Positions 23,039-37,000 of a DNA stretch of 64,000 nt are shown here, one piece after another. A program made the position numbers and the translations under genes. The notes under the pieces are model-generated. The model was given only the letters and a program-made list of their open reading frames with translations, ran no database searches and was not told where the DNA came from. Position 1 is the first letter of the stretch. Each line of letters opens with the position of its first letter. The stretch covers positions 24,004,654-24,068,653 of the forward strand of contig OX359250.1 in assembly GCA_947179485.1 (NCBI GenBank). The letters are read 5' to 3'. This DNA is from Allacma fusca. Lineage: Eukaryota; Arthropoda; Collembola; Symphypleona; Sminthuridae.

Positions 23039-25517
23039 TTGAAACTGCAATTTGAAACTGCAATTTGAAACTGCAATTTGAAACTGCAATTTGAAACTGC
23101 AATTCGAAACTGCAATTTGAAACTGCAATTTGAAACTGCAATTTGAAACTGCAATTTGAAACTGCAATTTGAAACTGCAATTTGAAACTGCAATTTGAAA
23201 CTGCAATTTTAAACTGCAATTTGAAACTGCAATTTGAAACTGCAATTTGAAACTTCAATTTGAAACTGCAATTTGAAACTGCAATTTGAAACTGCAATTT
23301 TAAACTGCAATTTGAAACTGCAATTTGAAACTGCAATTTGAAACTTCAATTTGAAACTGCAATTTGAAACTTCAATTTGAATTACAATTTGAATTACAAT
23401 TTGAAACTGCAATTTGAAACTGCAATTTGAAATTGCAATTTGAAACTGCAATTTGAAACTGCAATTTGAATTACAGTTTGAAACTTCAATTTGAAACTGC
23501 AATTTGAAACTTCAATTTGAATTACAATTTGAAACTTCAATCTGAAACTTCAATTTGAAACTTCAATTTGAAACTGCAATTTGAAACTGCAATTTGAAAC
23601 TGCAATTTGAAACTTCAATTTGAAACTGCAATTTGAAACTGCAATTTGAAACTGCAATTTGAAACTTCAATTTGAAACTGCAATTTGAAACTGCAATTTG
23701 AAACTGCAATTTGAAACTGCAATTTGAAACTGCAATTTGAAACTGCAATTTGAAACTTCAATTTGAAACTGCAATTTGAAACTGCAATTTGAAACTGCAA
23801 TTTGAAACTGCAATTTGAAACTGCAATTTGAAACTGCAATTTGAAACTGCAATTTGAAACTGCAATTTGAAACTGCAATTTGAAACTGCAATTTGAAACT
23901 GCAATTTGAAACTGCAATTTGAAACTGCAATTTGAAACTGCAATTTGAAACTGCAATTTGAAACTGCAATTTGAAACTGCAATTTGAAACTGATATTTGA
24001 AACTGATATTTGAAACTGCAATTTGAAACTTCAATTTGAAACTGCAATTTGAAACTGCAATTTGAAACTGATATTTGAAACTGATATTTGAAACTGCAAT
24101 TTGAAACTGCAATTTGAAACTGCAATTTGAAACTGCAATTTGAAACTGATATTTGAAACTGATATTTGAAACTGCAATTTGAAACTGCAATTTGAAACTG
24201 CAATTTGAAACTGCAATTTGAAACTGCAATTTGAAACTTCAATTTGAAACTTCAATTTGAAACTGCAATTTGAAACTGCAATTTGAAACTGCAATTTGAA
24301 ACTGCAATTTGAAACTGCAATTTGAAACTGCAATTTGAAACTGATATTTGAAACTGATATTTGAAACTGCAATTTGAAACTTCAATTTGAAACTGCAATT
24401 TGAAACTGCAATTTGAAACTGCAATTTGAAACTGCAATTTGAAACTGATATTTGAAACTGCAATTTGAAACTGCAATTTGAAACTGCAATTTGAAACTGC
24501 AATTTGAAACTGCAATTTGAAACTGCAATTTGAAACTGCAATTTGAAACTGCAATTTGAAACTGCAATTTGAAACTGCAATTTGAAACTGCAATTTGAAA
24601 CTGCAATTTGAAACTGCAATATGAAACTGCAATTTGAAACTGATATTTGAAACTGCAATTTGAAACTGCAATTTGAAACTGCAATTTGAAACTGCAATTT
24701 GAAACTGCAATTTGAAACTGCAATTTGAAACTGCAATTTGAAACTGCAATTTGAAACTGCAATTTGAAACTGCAATTTGAAACTGCAATTTGAAACTGCA
24801 ATTTGAAACTGCAATTTGAAACTGCAATTTGAAACTGCAATTTGAAACTGTAATTTGAAACTGCAATTTGAAACTGCAATTTGAAACTGCAATTTGAAAC
24901 TGCAATTTGAAACTGCAATTTGAAACTGCAATTTGAAACTGCAATTTGAAACTGCAATTTGAAACTGCAATTTGAAACTGTAATTTGAAACTGCAATTCG
25001 AAACTGCAATTTGAAACTGCAATTTGAAACTGCAATTTGAAACTGCAATTTGAAACTGCAATTTGAAACTGCAATTTGAAACTGCAATTTGAAACTGCAA
25101 TTTGAAACTGCAATTTGAAACTGCAATTTGAAACTGCAATTTGAAACTTCAATTTGAAACTGCAATTTGAAACTGCAATTTGAAACTGCAATTTGAAACT
25201 GCAATTTGAAACTGCAATTTGAAACTGCAATTTGAAACTTCAATTTGAAACTGCAATTTGAAACTGCAATTTGTGACTGCAATTTGAAACTGCAATTTGA
25301 AACTGCAATTTGAAACTGCAATTTGAAACTGCAATTTGAAACTGCAATTTGAAACTGCAATTTGAAACTGCAATTTGAAACTGCAATTTGAAACTGATAT
25401 TTGAAACTGCAATTTGAAACTGCAATTTGAAACTGCAATTTGAAACTGCAATTTGAAACTGTAATTTGAAACTGATATTTGAAACTGCAATTTGAAACTG
25501 CAATTTGAAACTGCAAT
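23039..25517 (+). repeat. 2479-bp higher-order repeat, copy 2
   Basis: Tandem duplicate of the preceding unit. The match continues at least to D at 25474 and ends before 25550, where a T monomer and a further GTGACTG (25597) begin a new partial copy. Confidence 0.9.
23379..23543 (+). repeat. 165-bp cassette, Y* type
   Basis: Equivalent of 20900, offset 2479 bp, with Y* at 23468. Confidence 0.92.
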
Positions 25518-25549
25518 TTGAAACTGCAATTTGAAACTGCAATTTGAAA

Positions 25550-27222
25550 CTTCAATTTGAAACTGCAATTTGAAACTGCAATTTGAAACTGCAATTTGTG
25601 ACTGCAATTTGAAACTGCAATTTGAAACTGCAATTTGAAACTGCAATTTGAAACTGCAATTTGAAACTGCAATTTGAAACTGCAATTTGAAACTGCAATT
25701 TGAAACTGCAATTTGAAACTTCAATTTGAAACTGCAATTTGAAACTGCAATTTGAAACTGCAATTTGAAACTTCAATTTGAAACTGCAATTTGAAACTGC
25801 AATTTGAAACTGCAATTTGAAACTGCAATTTGAAACTGCAATTTGAAACTGCAATTTGAAACTGCAATTTGAAACTGCAATTTGAAACTTCAATTTGAAA
25901 CTGCAATTTGAAACTGCAATTTGAAACTGCAATTTGAAACTTCAATTTGAAACTGCAATTTGAAACTGCAATTTGAAACTGCAATTTGAAACTTCAATTT
26001 GAAACTGCAATTTGAAACTGCAATTTGAAACTGCAATTTGAAACTGCAATTTGAAACTGCAATTTGAAACTGCAATTTGAAACTGCAATTTGAAACTGCA
26101 ATTTGAAACTGCAATTTGAAACTGCAATTTGAAACTGCAATTTGAAACTGCAATTTGAAACTGCAATTTGAAACTGCAATTTGAAACTGCAATTTGAAAC
26201 TGCAATTTGAAACTGTAATTTGAAACTGCAATTTGAAACTGCAATTTGAAACTGCAATTTGAAACTGCAATTTGAAACTGCAATTTGAAACTGCAATTTG
26301 AAACTGCAATTTGAAACTGCAATTTGAAACTGTAATTTGAAACTGCAATTCGAAACTGCAATTTGAAACTGCAATTTGAAACTGCAATTTGAAACTGCAA
26401 TTTGAAACTGCAATTTGAAACTGCAATTTGAAACTGCAATTTGAAACTGCAATTTGAAACTGCAATTTGAAACTGCAATTTGAAACTTCAATTTGAAACT
26501 GCAATTTGAAACTGCAATTTGAAACTGCAATTTGAAACTGCAATTTGAAACTGCAATTTGAAACTGCAATTTGAAACTGCAATTTGAAACTTCAATTTGA
26601 AACTGCAATTTGAAACTGCAATTTGAAACTGCAATTTGAAACTGCAATTTGAAACTGCAATTTGAAACTGCAATTTGAAACTGCAATTTGAAACTGCAAT
26701 TTGAAACTGCAATTTGAAACTGCAATTTGAAACTGCAATTTGAAACTGCAATTTGAAACTGCAATTTGAAACTGCAATTTGAAACTGCAATTTGAAACTG
26801 CAATTTGAAACTGCAATTTGAAACTGCAATTTGAAACTGCAATTTGAAACTGCAATTTGAAACTGCAATTTGAAACTGTAATTTGAAACTGCAATTCGAA
26901 ACTGCAATTTGAAACTGCAATTTGAAACTGCAATTTGAAACTGCAATTTGAAACTGCAATTTGAAACTGCAATTTGAAACTGCAATTTGAAACTGCAATT
27001 TGAAACTGCAATTTGAAACTGCAATTTGAAACTGCAATTCGAAACTGCAATTTGAAACTGCAATTTGAAACTGCAATTTGAAACTGCAATTTGAAACTGC
27101 AATTTGAAACTGCAATTTGAAACTGCAATTTGAAACTGCAATTTTAAACTGCAATTTGAAACTGCAATTTGAAACTGCAATTTGAAACTTCAATTTGAAA
27201 CTGCAATTTGAAACTTCAATTT
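25550..27222 (+). repeat. G-X units linking the 2479-bp duplication to the next cassette
   Basis: Two G-X dimers (TTCG at 26349 and 26895) and a lone X near 27038 lie in long C runs with scattered T monomers. D monomers are missing here, in contrast to both sides. No cassette is present. Confidence 0.75.
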
Positions 27223-27387
27223 GAATTACAATTTGAATTACAATTTGAAACTGCAATTTGAAACTGCAATTTGAAATTGCAATTTGAAACTGCAATTTGA
27301 AACTGCAATTTGAATTACAGTTTGAAACTTCAATTTGAAACTGCAATTTGAAACTTCAATTTGAATTACAATTTGAAACTTCAATCT
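27223..27387 (+). repeat. 165-bp cassette, Y* type, last before the cassette-free stretch
   Basis: Full cassette with Y* at 27312. The sequence after it (T-T, then D pairs from about 27787) resembles the flanks of the cassettes at 20900 and 23379, so this is a third, diverging copy of that unit. Confidence 0.92.
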
Positions 27388-28680
27388 GAAACTTCAATTT
27401 GAAACTTCAATTTGAAACTGCAATTTGAAACTGCAATTTGAAACTGCAATTTGAAACTTCAATTTGAAACTGCAATTTGAAACTGCAATTTGAAACTGCA
27501 ATTTGAAACTTCAATTTGAAACTGCAATTTGAAACTGCAATTTGAAACTGCAATTTGAAACTGCAATTTGAAACTGCAATTTGAAACTGCAATTTGAAAC
27601 TTCAATTTGAAACTGCAATTTGAAACTGCAATTTGAAACTGCAATTTGAAACTGCAATTTGAAACTGCAATTTGAAACTGCAATTTGAAACTGCAATTTG
27701 AAACTGCAATTTGAAACTGCAATTTGAAACTGCAATTTGAAACTGCAATTTGAAACTGCAATTTGAAACTGCAATTTGAAACTGATATTTGAAACTGATA
27801 TTTGAAACTGCAATTTGAAACTTCAATTTGAAACTGCAATTTGAAACTGCAATTTGAAACTGATATTTGAAACTGATATTTGAAACTGCAATTTGAAACT
27901 GCAATTTGAAACTGCAATTTGAAACTGCAATTTGAAACTGATATTTGAAACTGATATTTGAAACTGCAATTTGAAACTGCAATTTGAAACTGCAATTTGA
28001 AACTGCAATTTGAAACTGCAATTTGAAACTGCAATTTGAAACTGCAATTTGAAACTTCAATTTGAAACTGCAATTTGAAACTGCAATTTGAAACTGCAAT
28101 TTGAAACTGCAATTTGAAACTGCAATTTGAAACTGCAATTTGAAACTGATATTTGAAACTGATATTTGAAACTGCAATTTGAAACTTCAATTTGAAACTG
28201 CAATTTGAAACTGCAATTTGAAACTGCAATTTGAAACTGATATTTGAAACTGCAATTTGAAACTGCAATTTGAAACTGCAATTTGAAACTGCAATTTGAA
28301 ACTGCAATTTGAAACTGCAATTTGAAACTGCAATTTGAAACTGCAATTTGAAACTGCAATTTGAAACTGCAATTTGAAACTGCAATTTGAAACTGCAATT
28401 TGAAACTGCAATATGAAACTGCAATTTGAAACTGATATTTGAAACTGCAATTTGAAACTGCAATTTGAAACTGCAATTTGAAACTGCAATTTGAAACTGC
28501 AATTTGAAACTGCAATTTGAAACTGCAATTTGAAACTGCAATTTGAAACTGCAATTTGAAACTGCAATTTGAAACTGCAATTTGAAACTGCAATTTGAAA
28601 CTGCAATTTGAAACTGCAATTTGAAACTGCAATTTGAAACTGCAATTTGAAACTGCAATTTGAAACTGCAATTTGAAACT

Positions 28681-28853
28681 GTAATTTGAAACTGCAATTT
28701 GAAACTGCAATTTGAAACTGCAATTTGAAACTGCAATTTGAAACTGCAATTTGAAACTGCAATTTGAAACTGCAATTTGAAACTGCAATTTGAAACTGCA
28801 ATTTGAAACTGCAATTTGAAACTGTAATTTGAAACTGCAATTCGAAACTGCAA
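28681..28853 (+). repeat. Example of the lone-G plus G-X marker unit
   Basis: A lone G monomer (GTAATTT at 28681) is followed 143 bp later by a second G (28824) directly joined to X (TTCG at 28841). The same pair recurs through 22-39 kb with G-to-G spacings of 130, 143 or 156 bp (10, 11 or 12 monomers). It is the commonest sub-unit of the domain. Confidence 0.82.
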
Positions 28854-31670
28854 TTTGAAACTGCAATTTGAAACTGCAATTTGAAACTGCAATTTGAAAC
28901 TGCAATTTGAAACTGCAATTTGAAACTGCAATTTGAAACTGCAATTTGAAACTGCAATTTGAAACTGCAATTTGAAACTTCAATTTGAAACTGCAATTTG
29001 AAACTGCAATTTGAAACTGCAATTTGAAACTGCAATTTGAAACTGCAATTTGAAACTGCAATTTGAAACTTCCATTTGAAACTGCAATTTGAAACTGCAA
29101 TTTGAAACTGCAATTTGAAACTGCAATTTGAAACTGATATTTGAAACTGCAATTTGAAACTGCAATTTGAAACTGCAATTTGAAACTGCAATTTGAAACT
29201 GCAATTTGAAACTGCAATTTGAAACTGCAATTTGAAACTGCAATTTGAAACTGCAATTTGAAACTGCAATTTGAAACTGCAATTTGAAACTGTAATTTGA
29301 AACTGATATTTGAAACTGCAATTTGAAACTGCAATTTGAAACTGCAATTTGAAACTGCAATTTGAAACTGCAATTTGAAACTGCAATTTGAAACTTCAAT
29401 TTGAAACTGCAATTTGAAACTGCAATTTGAAACTGCAATTTGAAACTGCAATTTGAAACTGCAATTTGAAACTGCAATTTGAAACTGATATTTGAAACTG
29501 ATATTTGAAACTGCAATTTGAAACTTCAATTTGAAACTGCAATTTGAAACTGCAATTTGAAACTGCAATTTGAAACTGATATTTGAAACTGCAATTTGAA
29601 ACTGCAATTTGAAACTGCAATTTGAAACTGCAATTTGAAACTGCAATTTGAAACTGCAATTTGAAACTGCAATTTGAAACTGCAATTTGAAACTGCAATT
29701 TGAAACTGCAATTTGAAACTGCAATTTGAAACTGCAATTTGAAACTGCAATATGAAACTGCAATTTGAAACTGATATTTGAAACTGCAATTTGAAACTGC
29801 AATTTGAAACTGCAATTTGAAACTGCAATTTGAAACTGCAATTTGAAACTGCAATTTGAAACTGCAATTTGAAACTGCAATTTGAAACTGCAATTTGAAA
29901 CTGCAATTTGAAACTGCAATTTGAAACTGCAATTTGAAACTGCAATTTGAAACTGCAATTTGAAACTGCAATTTGAAACTGCAATTTGAAACTGTAATTT
30001 GAAACTGCAATTTGAAACTGCAATTTGAAACTGCAATTTGAAACTGCAATTTGAAACTGCAATTTGAAACTGCAATTTGAAACTGCAATTTGAAACTGCA
30101 ATTTGAAACTGCAATTTGAAACTGCAATTTGAAACTGTAATTTGAAACTGCAATTCGAAACTGCAATTTGAAACTGCAATTTGAAACTGCAATTTGAAAC
30201 TGCAATTTGAAACTGCAATTTGAAACTGCAATTTGAAACTGCAATTTGAAACTGCAATTTGAAACTGCAATTTGAAACTGCAATTTGAAACTTCAATTTG
30301 AAACTGCAATTTGAAACTGCAATTTGAAACTGCAATTTGAAACTGCAATTTGAAACTGCAATTTGAAACTTCAATTTGAAACTGCAATTTGAAACTGCAA
30401 TTTGTGACTGCAATTTGAAACTGCAATTTGAAACTGCAATTTGAAACTGCAATTTGAAACTGCAATTTGAAACTGCAATTTGAAACTGCAATTTGAAACT
30501 GCAATTTGAAACTGCAATTTGAAACTTCAATTTGAAACTGCAATTTGAAACTGCAATTTGAAACTGCAATTTGAAACTTCAATTTGAAACTGCAATTTGA
30601 AACTGCAATTTGAAACTGCAATTTGAAACTGCAATTTGAAACTGCAATTTGAAACTGCAATTTGAAACTGCAATTTGAAACTGCAATTTGAAACTTCAAT
30701 TTGAAACTGCAATTTGAAACTGCAATTTGAAACTGCAATTTGAAACTTCAATTTGAAACTGCAATTTGAAACTGCAATTTGAAACTGCAATTTGAAACTT
30801 CAATTTGAAACTGCAATTTGAAACTGCAATTTGAAACTGCAATTTGAAACTGCAATTTGAAACTGCAATTTGAAACTGCAATTTGAAACTGCAATTTGAA
30901 ACTGCAATTTGAAACTGCAATTTGAAACTGCAATTTGAAACTGCAATTTGAAACTGCAATTTGAAACTGCAATTTGAAACTGCAATTTGAAACTGCAATT
31001 TGAAACTGCAATTTGAAACTGTAATTTGAAACTGCAATTTGAAACTGCAATTTGAAACTGCAATTTGAAACTGCAATTTGAAACTGCAATTTGAAACTGC
31101 AATTTGAAACTGCAATTTGAAACTGCAATTTGAAACTGCAATTTGAAACTGCAATTTGAAACTGTAATTTGAAACTGCAATTCGAAACTGCAATTTGAAA
31201 CTGCAATTTGAAACTGCAATTTGAAACTGCAATTTGAAACTGCAATTTGAAACTGCAATTTGAAACTGCAATTTGAAACTGCAATTTGAAACTGCAATTT
31301 GAAACTGCAATTTGAAACTTCAATTTGAAACTGCAATTTGAAACTGCAATTTGAAACTGCAATTTGAAACTGCAATTTGAAACTGCAATTTGAAACTGCA
31401 ATTTGAAACTGCAATTTGAAACTTCAATTTGAAACTGCAATTTGAAACTGCAATTTGAAACTGCAATTTGAAACTTCAATTTGAAACTGCAATTTGAAAC
31501 TGCAATTTGAAACTTCAATTTGAAACTGCAATTTGAAACTGCAATTTGAAACTGCAATTTGAAACTGCAATTTGAAACTGCAATTTGAAACTGCAATTTG
31601 AAACTGCAATTTGAAACTGCAATTTGAAACTTCAATTTGAAACTGCAATTTGAAACTGCAATTTGAAACT

Positions 31671-32840
31671 TCAATTTGAAACTGCAATTTGAAACTGCAA
31701 TTTGAAACTGCAATTTGAAACTGCAATTTGAAACTGCAATTTGAAACTGCAATTTGAAACTGCAATTTGAAACTTCCATTTGAAACTGCAATTTGAAACT
31801 GCAATTTGAAACTGCAATTTGAAACTGCAATTTGAAACTGATATTTGAAACTGCAATTTGAAACTGCAATTTGAAACTGCAATTTGAAACTGCAATTTGA
31901 AACTGCAATTTGAAACTGCAATTTGAAACTGCAATTTGAAACTGCAATTTGAAACTGCAATTTGAAACTGCAATTTGAAACTGCAATTTGAAACTGCAAT
32001 ATGAAACTGCAATTTGAAACTGCAATTTGAAACTGCAATTTGAAACTGCAATTTGAAACTGCAATTTGAAACTGCAATTTGAAACTGCAATTTGAAACTG
32101 CAATTTGAAACTGCAATTTGAAACTGCAATTTGAAACTGCAATTTGAAACTGCAATTTGAAACTGTAATTTGAAACTGCAATTTGAAACTGCAATTTGAA
32201 ACTGCAATTTGAAACTGCAATTTGAAACTGCAATTTGAAACTGCAATTTGAAACTGCAATTTGAAACTGCAATTTGAAACTGCAATTTGAAACTGCAATT
32301 TGAAACTGCAATTTGAAACTGTAATTTGAAACTGCAATTCGAAACTGCAATTTGAAACTGCAATTTGAAACTGCAATTTGAAACTGCAATTTGAAACTGC
32401 AATTTGAAACTGCAATTTGAAACTGCAATTTGAAACTGCAATTTGAAACTGCAATTTGAAACTGCAATTTGAAACTTCAATTTGAAACTGCAATTTGAAA
32501 CTGCAATATGAAACTGCAATTTGAAACTGCAATTTGAAACTGCAATTTGAAACTGCAATTTGAAACTTCAATTTGAAACTGCAATTTGAAACTGCAATTT
32601 GTGACTGCAATTTGAAACTGCAATTTGAAACTGCAATTTGAAACTGCAATTTGAAACTGCAATTTGAAACTGCAATTTGAAACTGCAATTTGAAACTGCA
32701 ATTTGAAACTGCAATTTGAAACTGCAATTTGAAACTTCAATTTGAAACTGCAATTTGAAACTGCAATTTGAAACTGCAATTTGAAACTTCAATTTGAAAC
32801 TGCAATTTGAAACTGCAATTTGAAACTGCAATTTGAAACT
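31671..32840 (+). repeat. 1170-bp tandem duplication, copy 1
   Basis: Exactly 90 monomers. Markers CTTCCATTT at 31774, CAATATG at 32000 and 32510, TTCG at 32338 and GTGACTG at 32601 all recur at +1170. Unit edges are arbitrary within one monomer run. Confidence 0.9.
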
Positions 32841-34010
32841 TCAATTTGAAACTGCAATTTGAAACTGCAATTTGAAACTGCAATTTGAAACTGCAATTTG
32901 AAACTGCAATTTGAAACTGCAATTTGAAACTGCAATTTGAAACTTCCATTTGAAACTGCAATTTGAAACTGCAATTTGAAACTGCAATTTGAAACTGCAA
33001 TTTGAAACTGATATTTGAAACTGCAATTTGAAACTGCAATTTGAAACTGCAATTTGAAACTGCAATTTGAAACTGCAATTTGAAACTGCAATTTGAAACT
33101 GCAATTTGAAACTGCAATTTGAAACTGCAATTTGAAACTGCAATTTGAAACTGCAATTTGAAACTGCAATATGAAACTGCAATTTGAAACTGCAATTTGA
33201 AACTGCAATTTGAAACTGCAATTTGAAACTGCAATTTGAAACTGCAATTTGAAACTGCAATTTGAAACTGCAATTTGAAACTGCAATTTGAAACTGCAAT
33301 TTGAAACTGCAATTTGAAACTGCAATTTGAAACTGTAATTTGAAACTGCAATTTGAAACTGCAATTTGAAACTGCAATTTGAAACTGCAATTTGAAACTG
33401 CAATTTGAAACTGCAATTTGAAACTGCAATTTGAAACTGCAATTTGAAACTGCAATTTGAAACTGCAATTTGAAACTGCAATTTGAAACTGTAATTTGAA
33501 ACTGCAATTCGAAACTGCAATTTGAAACTGCAATTTGAAACTGCAATTTGAAACTGCAATTTGAAACTGCAATTTGAAACTGCAATTTGAAACTGCAATT
33601 TGAAACTGCAATTTGAAACTGCAATTTGAAACTGCAATTTGAAACTTCAATTTGAAACTGCAATTTGAAACTGCAATATGAAACTGCAATTTGAAACTGC
33701 AATTTGAAACTGCAATTTGAAACTGCAATTTGAAACTTCAATTTGAAACTGCAATTTGAAACTGCAATTTGTGACTGCAATTTGAAACTGCAATTTGAAA
33801 CTGCAATTTGAAACTGCAATTTGAAACTGCAATTTGAAACTGCAATTTGAAACTGCAATTTGAAACTGCAATTTGAAACTGCAATTTGAAACTGCAATTT
33901 GAAACTTCAATTTGAAACTGCAATTTGAAACTGCAATTTGAAACTGCAATTTGAAACTTCAATTTGAAACTGCAATTTGAAACTGCAATTTGAAACTGCA
34001 ATTTGAAACT
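32841..34010 (+). repeat. 1170-bp tandem duplication, copy 2
   Basis: It carries the same markers at 32944, 33170, 33508, 33680 and 33771. No difference from copy 1 was noticed. A similar but not identical arrangement (CAATATG then GTGACTG) is at 37497 and 37580. Confidence 0.9.
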
Positions 34011-37000
34011 GCAATTTGAAACTGCAATTTGAAACTGCAATTTGAAACTGCAATTTGAAACTGCAATTTGAAACTTCAATTTGAAACTGCAATTTGAAAC
34101 TGCAATTTGAAACTGCAATTTGAAACTTCAATTTGAAACTGCAATTTGAAACTGCAATTTGAAACTGCAATTTGAAACTTCAATTTGAAACTGCAATTTG
34201 AAACTGCAATTTGAAACTGCAATTTGAAACTGCAATTTGAAACTGCAATTTGAAACTGCAATTTGAAACTGATATTTGAAACTGCAATTTGAAACTGCAA
34301 TTTGAAACTGCAATTTGAAACTGCAATTTGAAACTGTAATTTGAAACTGATATTTGAAACTGCAATTTGAAACTGCAATTTGAAACTGCAATTTGAAACT
34401 GCAATTTGAAACTGCAATTTGAAACTGCAATTTGAAACTTCAATTTGAAACTGCAATTTGAAACTGCAATTTGAAACTGCAATTTGAAACTGCAATTTGA
34501 AACTGCAATTTGAAACTGCAATTTGAAACTGATATTTGAAACTGATATTTGAAACTGCAATTTGAAACTTCAATTTGAAACTGCAATTTGAAACTGCAAT
34601 TTGAAACTGCAATTTGAAACTGATATTTGAAACTGCAATTTGAAACTGCAATTTGAAACTGCAATTTGAAACTGCAATTTGAAACTGCAATTTGAAACTG
34701 CAATTTGAAACTGCAATTTGAAACTGCAATTTGAAACTGCAATTTGAAACTGCAATTTGAAACTGCAATTTGAAACTGCAATTTGAAACTGCAATTTGAA
34801 ACTGCAATATGAAACTGCAATTTGAAACTGATATTTGAAACTGCAATTTGAAACTGCAATTTGAAACTGCAATTTGAAACTGCAATTTGAAACTGCAATT
34901 TGAAACTGCAATTTGAAACTGCAATTTGAAACTGCAATTTGAAACTGCAATTTGAAACTGCAATTTGAAACTGCAATTTGAAACTGCAATTTGAAACTGC
35001 AATTTGAAACTGCAATTTGAAACTGCAATTTGAAACTGCAATTTGAAACTGCAATTTGAAACTGCAATTTGAAACTGTAATTTGAAACTGCAATTCGAAA
35101 CTGCAATTTGAAACTGCAATTTGAAACTGCAATTTGAAACTGCAATTTGAAACTGCAATTTGAAACTGCAATTTGAAACTGCAATTTGAAACTGCAATTT
35201 GAAACTGCAATTTGAAACTGCAATTTGAAACTTCAATTTGAAACTGCAATTTGAAACTGCAATTTGAAACTGCAATTTGAAACTGCAATTTGAAACTGCA
35301 ATTTGAAACTGCAATTTGAAACTTCAATTTGAAACTGCAATTTGAAACTGCAATTTGTGACTGCAATTTGAAACTGCAATTTGAAACTGCAATTTGAAAC
35401 TGCAATTTGAAACTGCAATTTGAAACTGCAATTTGAAACTGCAATTTGAAACTGCAATTTGAAACTGCAATTTGAAACTTCAATTTGAAACTGCAATTTG
35501 AAACTGCAATTTGAAACTGCAATTTGAAACTTCAATTTGAAACTGCAATTTGAAACTGCAATTTGAAACTGCAATTTGAAACTGCAATTTGAAACTGCAA
35601 TTTGAAACTGCAATTTGAAACTGCAATTTGAAACTGCAATTTGAAACTTCAATTTGAAACTGCAATTTGAAACTGCAATTTGAAACTGCAATTTGAAACT
35701 TCAATTTGAAACTGCAATTTGAAACTGCAATTTGAAACTGCAATTTGAAACTTCAATTTGAAACTGCAATTTGAAACTGCAATTTGAAACTGCAATTTGA
35801 AACTGCAATTTGAAACTGCAATTTGAAACTGCAATTTGAAACTGCAATTTGAAACTGCAATTTGAAACTGCAATTTGAAACTGCAATTTGAAACTGCAAT
35901 TTGAAACTGCAATTTGAAACTGCAATTTGAAACTGCAATTTGAAACTGCAATTTGAAACTGCAATTTGAAACTGTAATTTGAAACTGCAATTTGAAACTG
36001 CAATTTGAAACTGCAATTTGAAACTGCAATTTGAAACTGCAATTTGAAACTGCAATTTGAAACTGCAATTTGAAACTGCAATTTGAAACTGCAATTTGAA
36101 ACTGTAATTTGAAACTGCAATTCGAAACTGCAATTTGAAACTGCAATTTGAAACTGCAATTTGAAACTGCAATTTGAAACTGCAATTTGAAACTGCAATT
36201 TGAAACTGCAATTTGAAACTGCAATTTGAAACTGCAATTTGAAACTGCAATTTGAAACTTCAATTTGAAACTGCAATTTGAAACTGCAATTTGAAACTGC
36301 AATTTGAAACTGCAATTTGAAACTGCAATTTGAAACTTCAATTTGAAACTGCAATTTGAAACTGCAATTTGAAACTGCAATTTGAAACTTCAATTTGAAA
36401 CTGCAATTTGAAACTGCAATTTGAAACTTCAATTTGAAACTGCAATTTGAAACTGCAATTTGAAACTGCAATTTGAAACTGCAATTTGAAACTGCAATTT
36501 GAAACTGCAATTTGAAACTGCAATTTGAAACTGCAATTTGAAACTTCAATTTGAAACTGCAATTTGAAACTGCAATTTGAAACTTCAATTTGAAACTGCA
36601 ATTTGAAACTGCAATTTGAAACTGCAATTTGAAACTGTAATTTGAAACTGCAATTCGAAACTGCAATTTGAAACTGCAATTTGAAACTGCAATTTGAAAC
36701 TGCAATTTGAAACTGCAATTTGAAACTGCAATTTGAAACTGCAATTTGAAACTGCAATTTGAAACTGCAATTTGAAACTGCAATTTGAAACTGCAATTCG
36801 AAACTGCAATTTGAAACTGCAATTTGAAACTGCAATTTGAAACTGCAATTTGAAACTGCAATTTGAAACTGCAATTTGAAACTGCAATTTGAAACTGCAA
36901 TTTTAAACTGCAATATGAAACTGCAATTTGAAACTGATATTTGAAACTGCAATTTGAAACTGCAATTTGAAACTGCAATTTGAAACTGCAATTTGAAACT

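Noticed and set aside
28057-30738. Very long minus-strand open reading frame (893 codons), and dozens of similar ones across the window
   Set aside because: All three minus frames give the same repeated peptide, starts are TTG with no ATG, there is no ribosome-site or promoter context, and ends are set by variant monomers. This is a by-product of a 13-bp unit without minus-strand stops.
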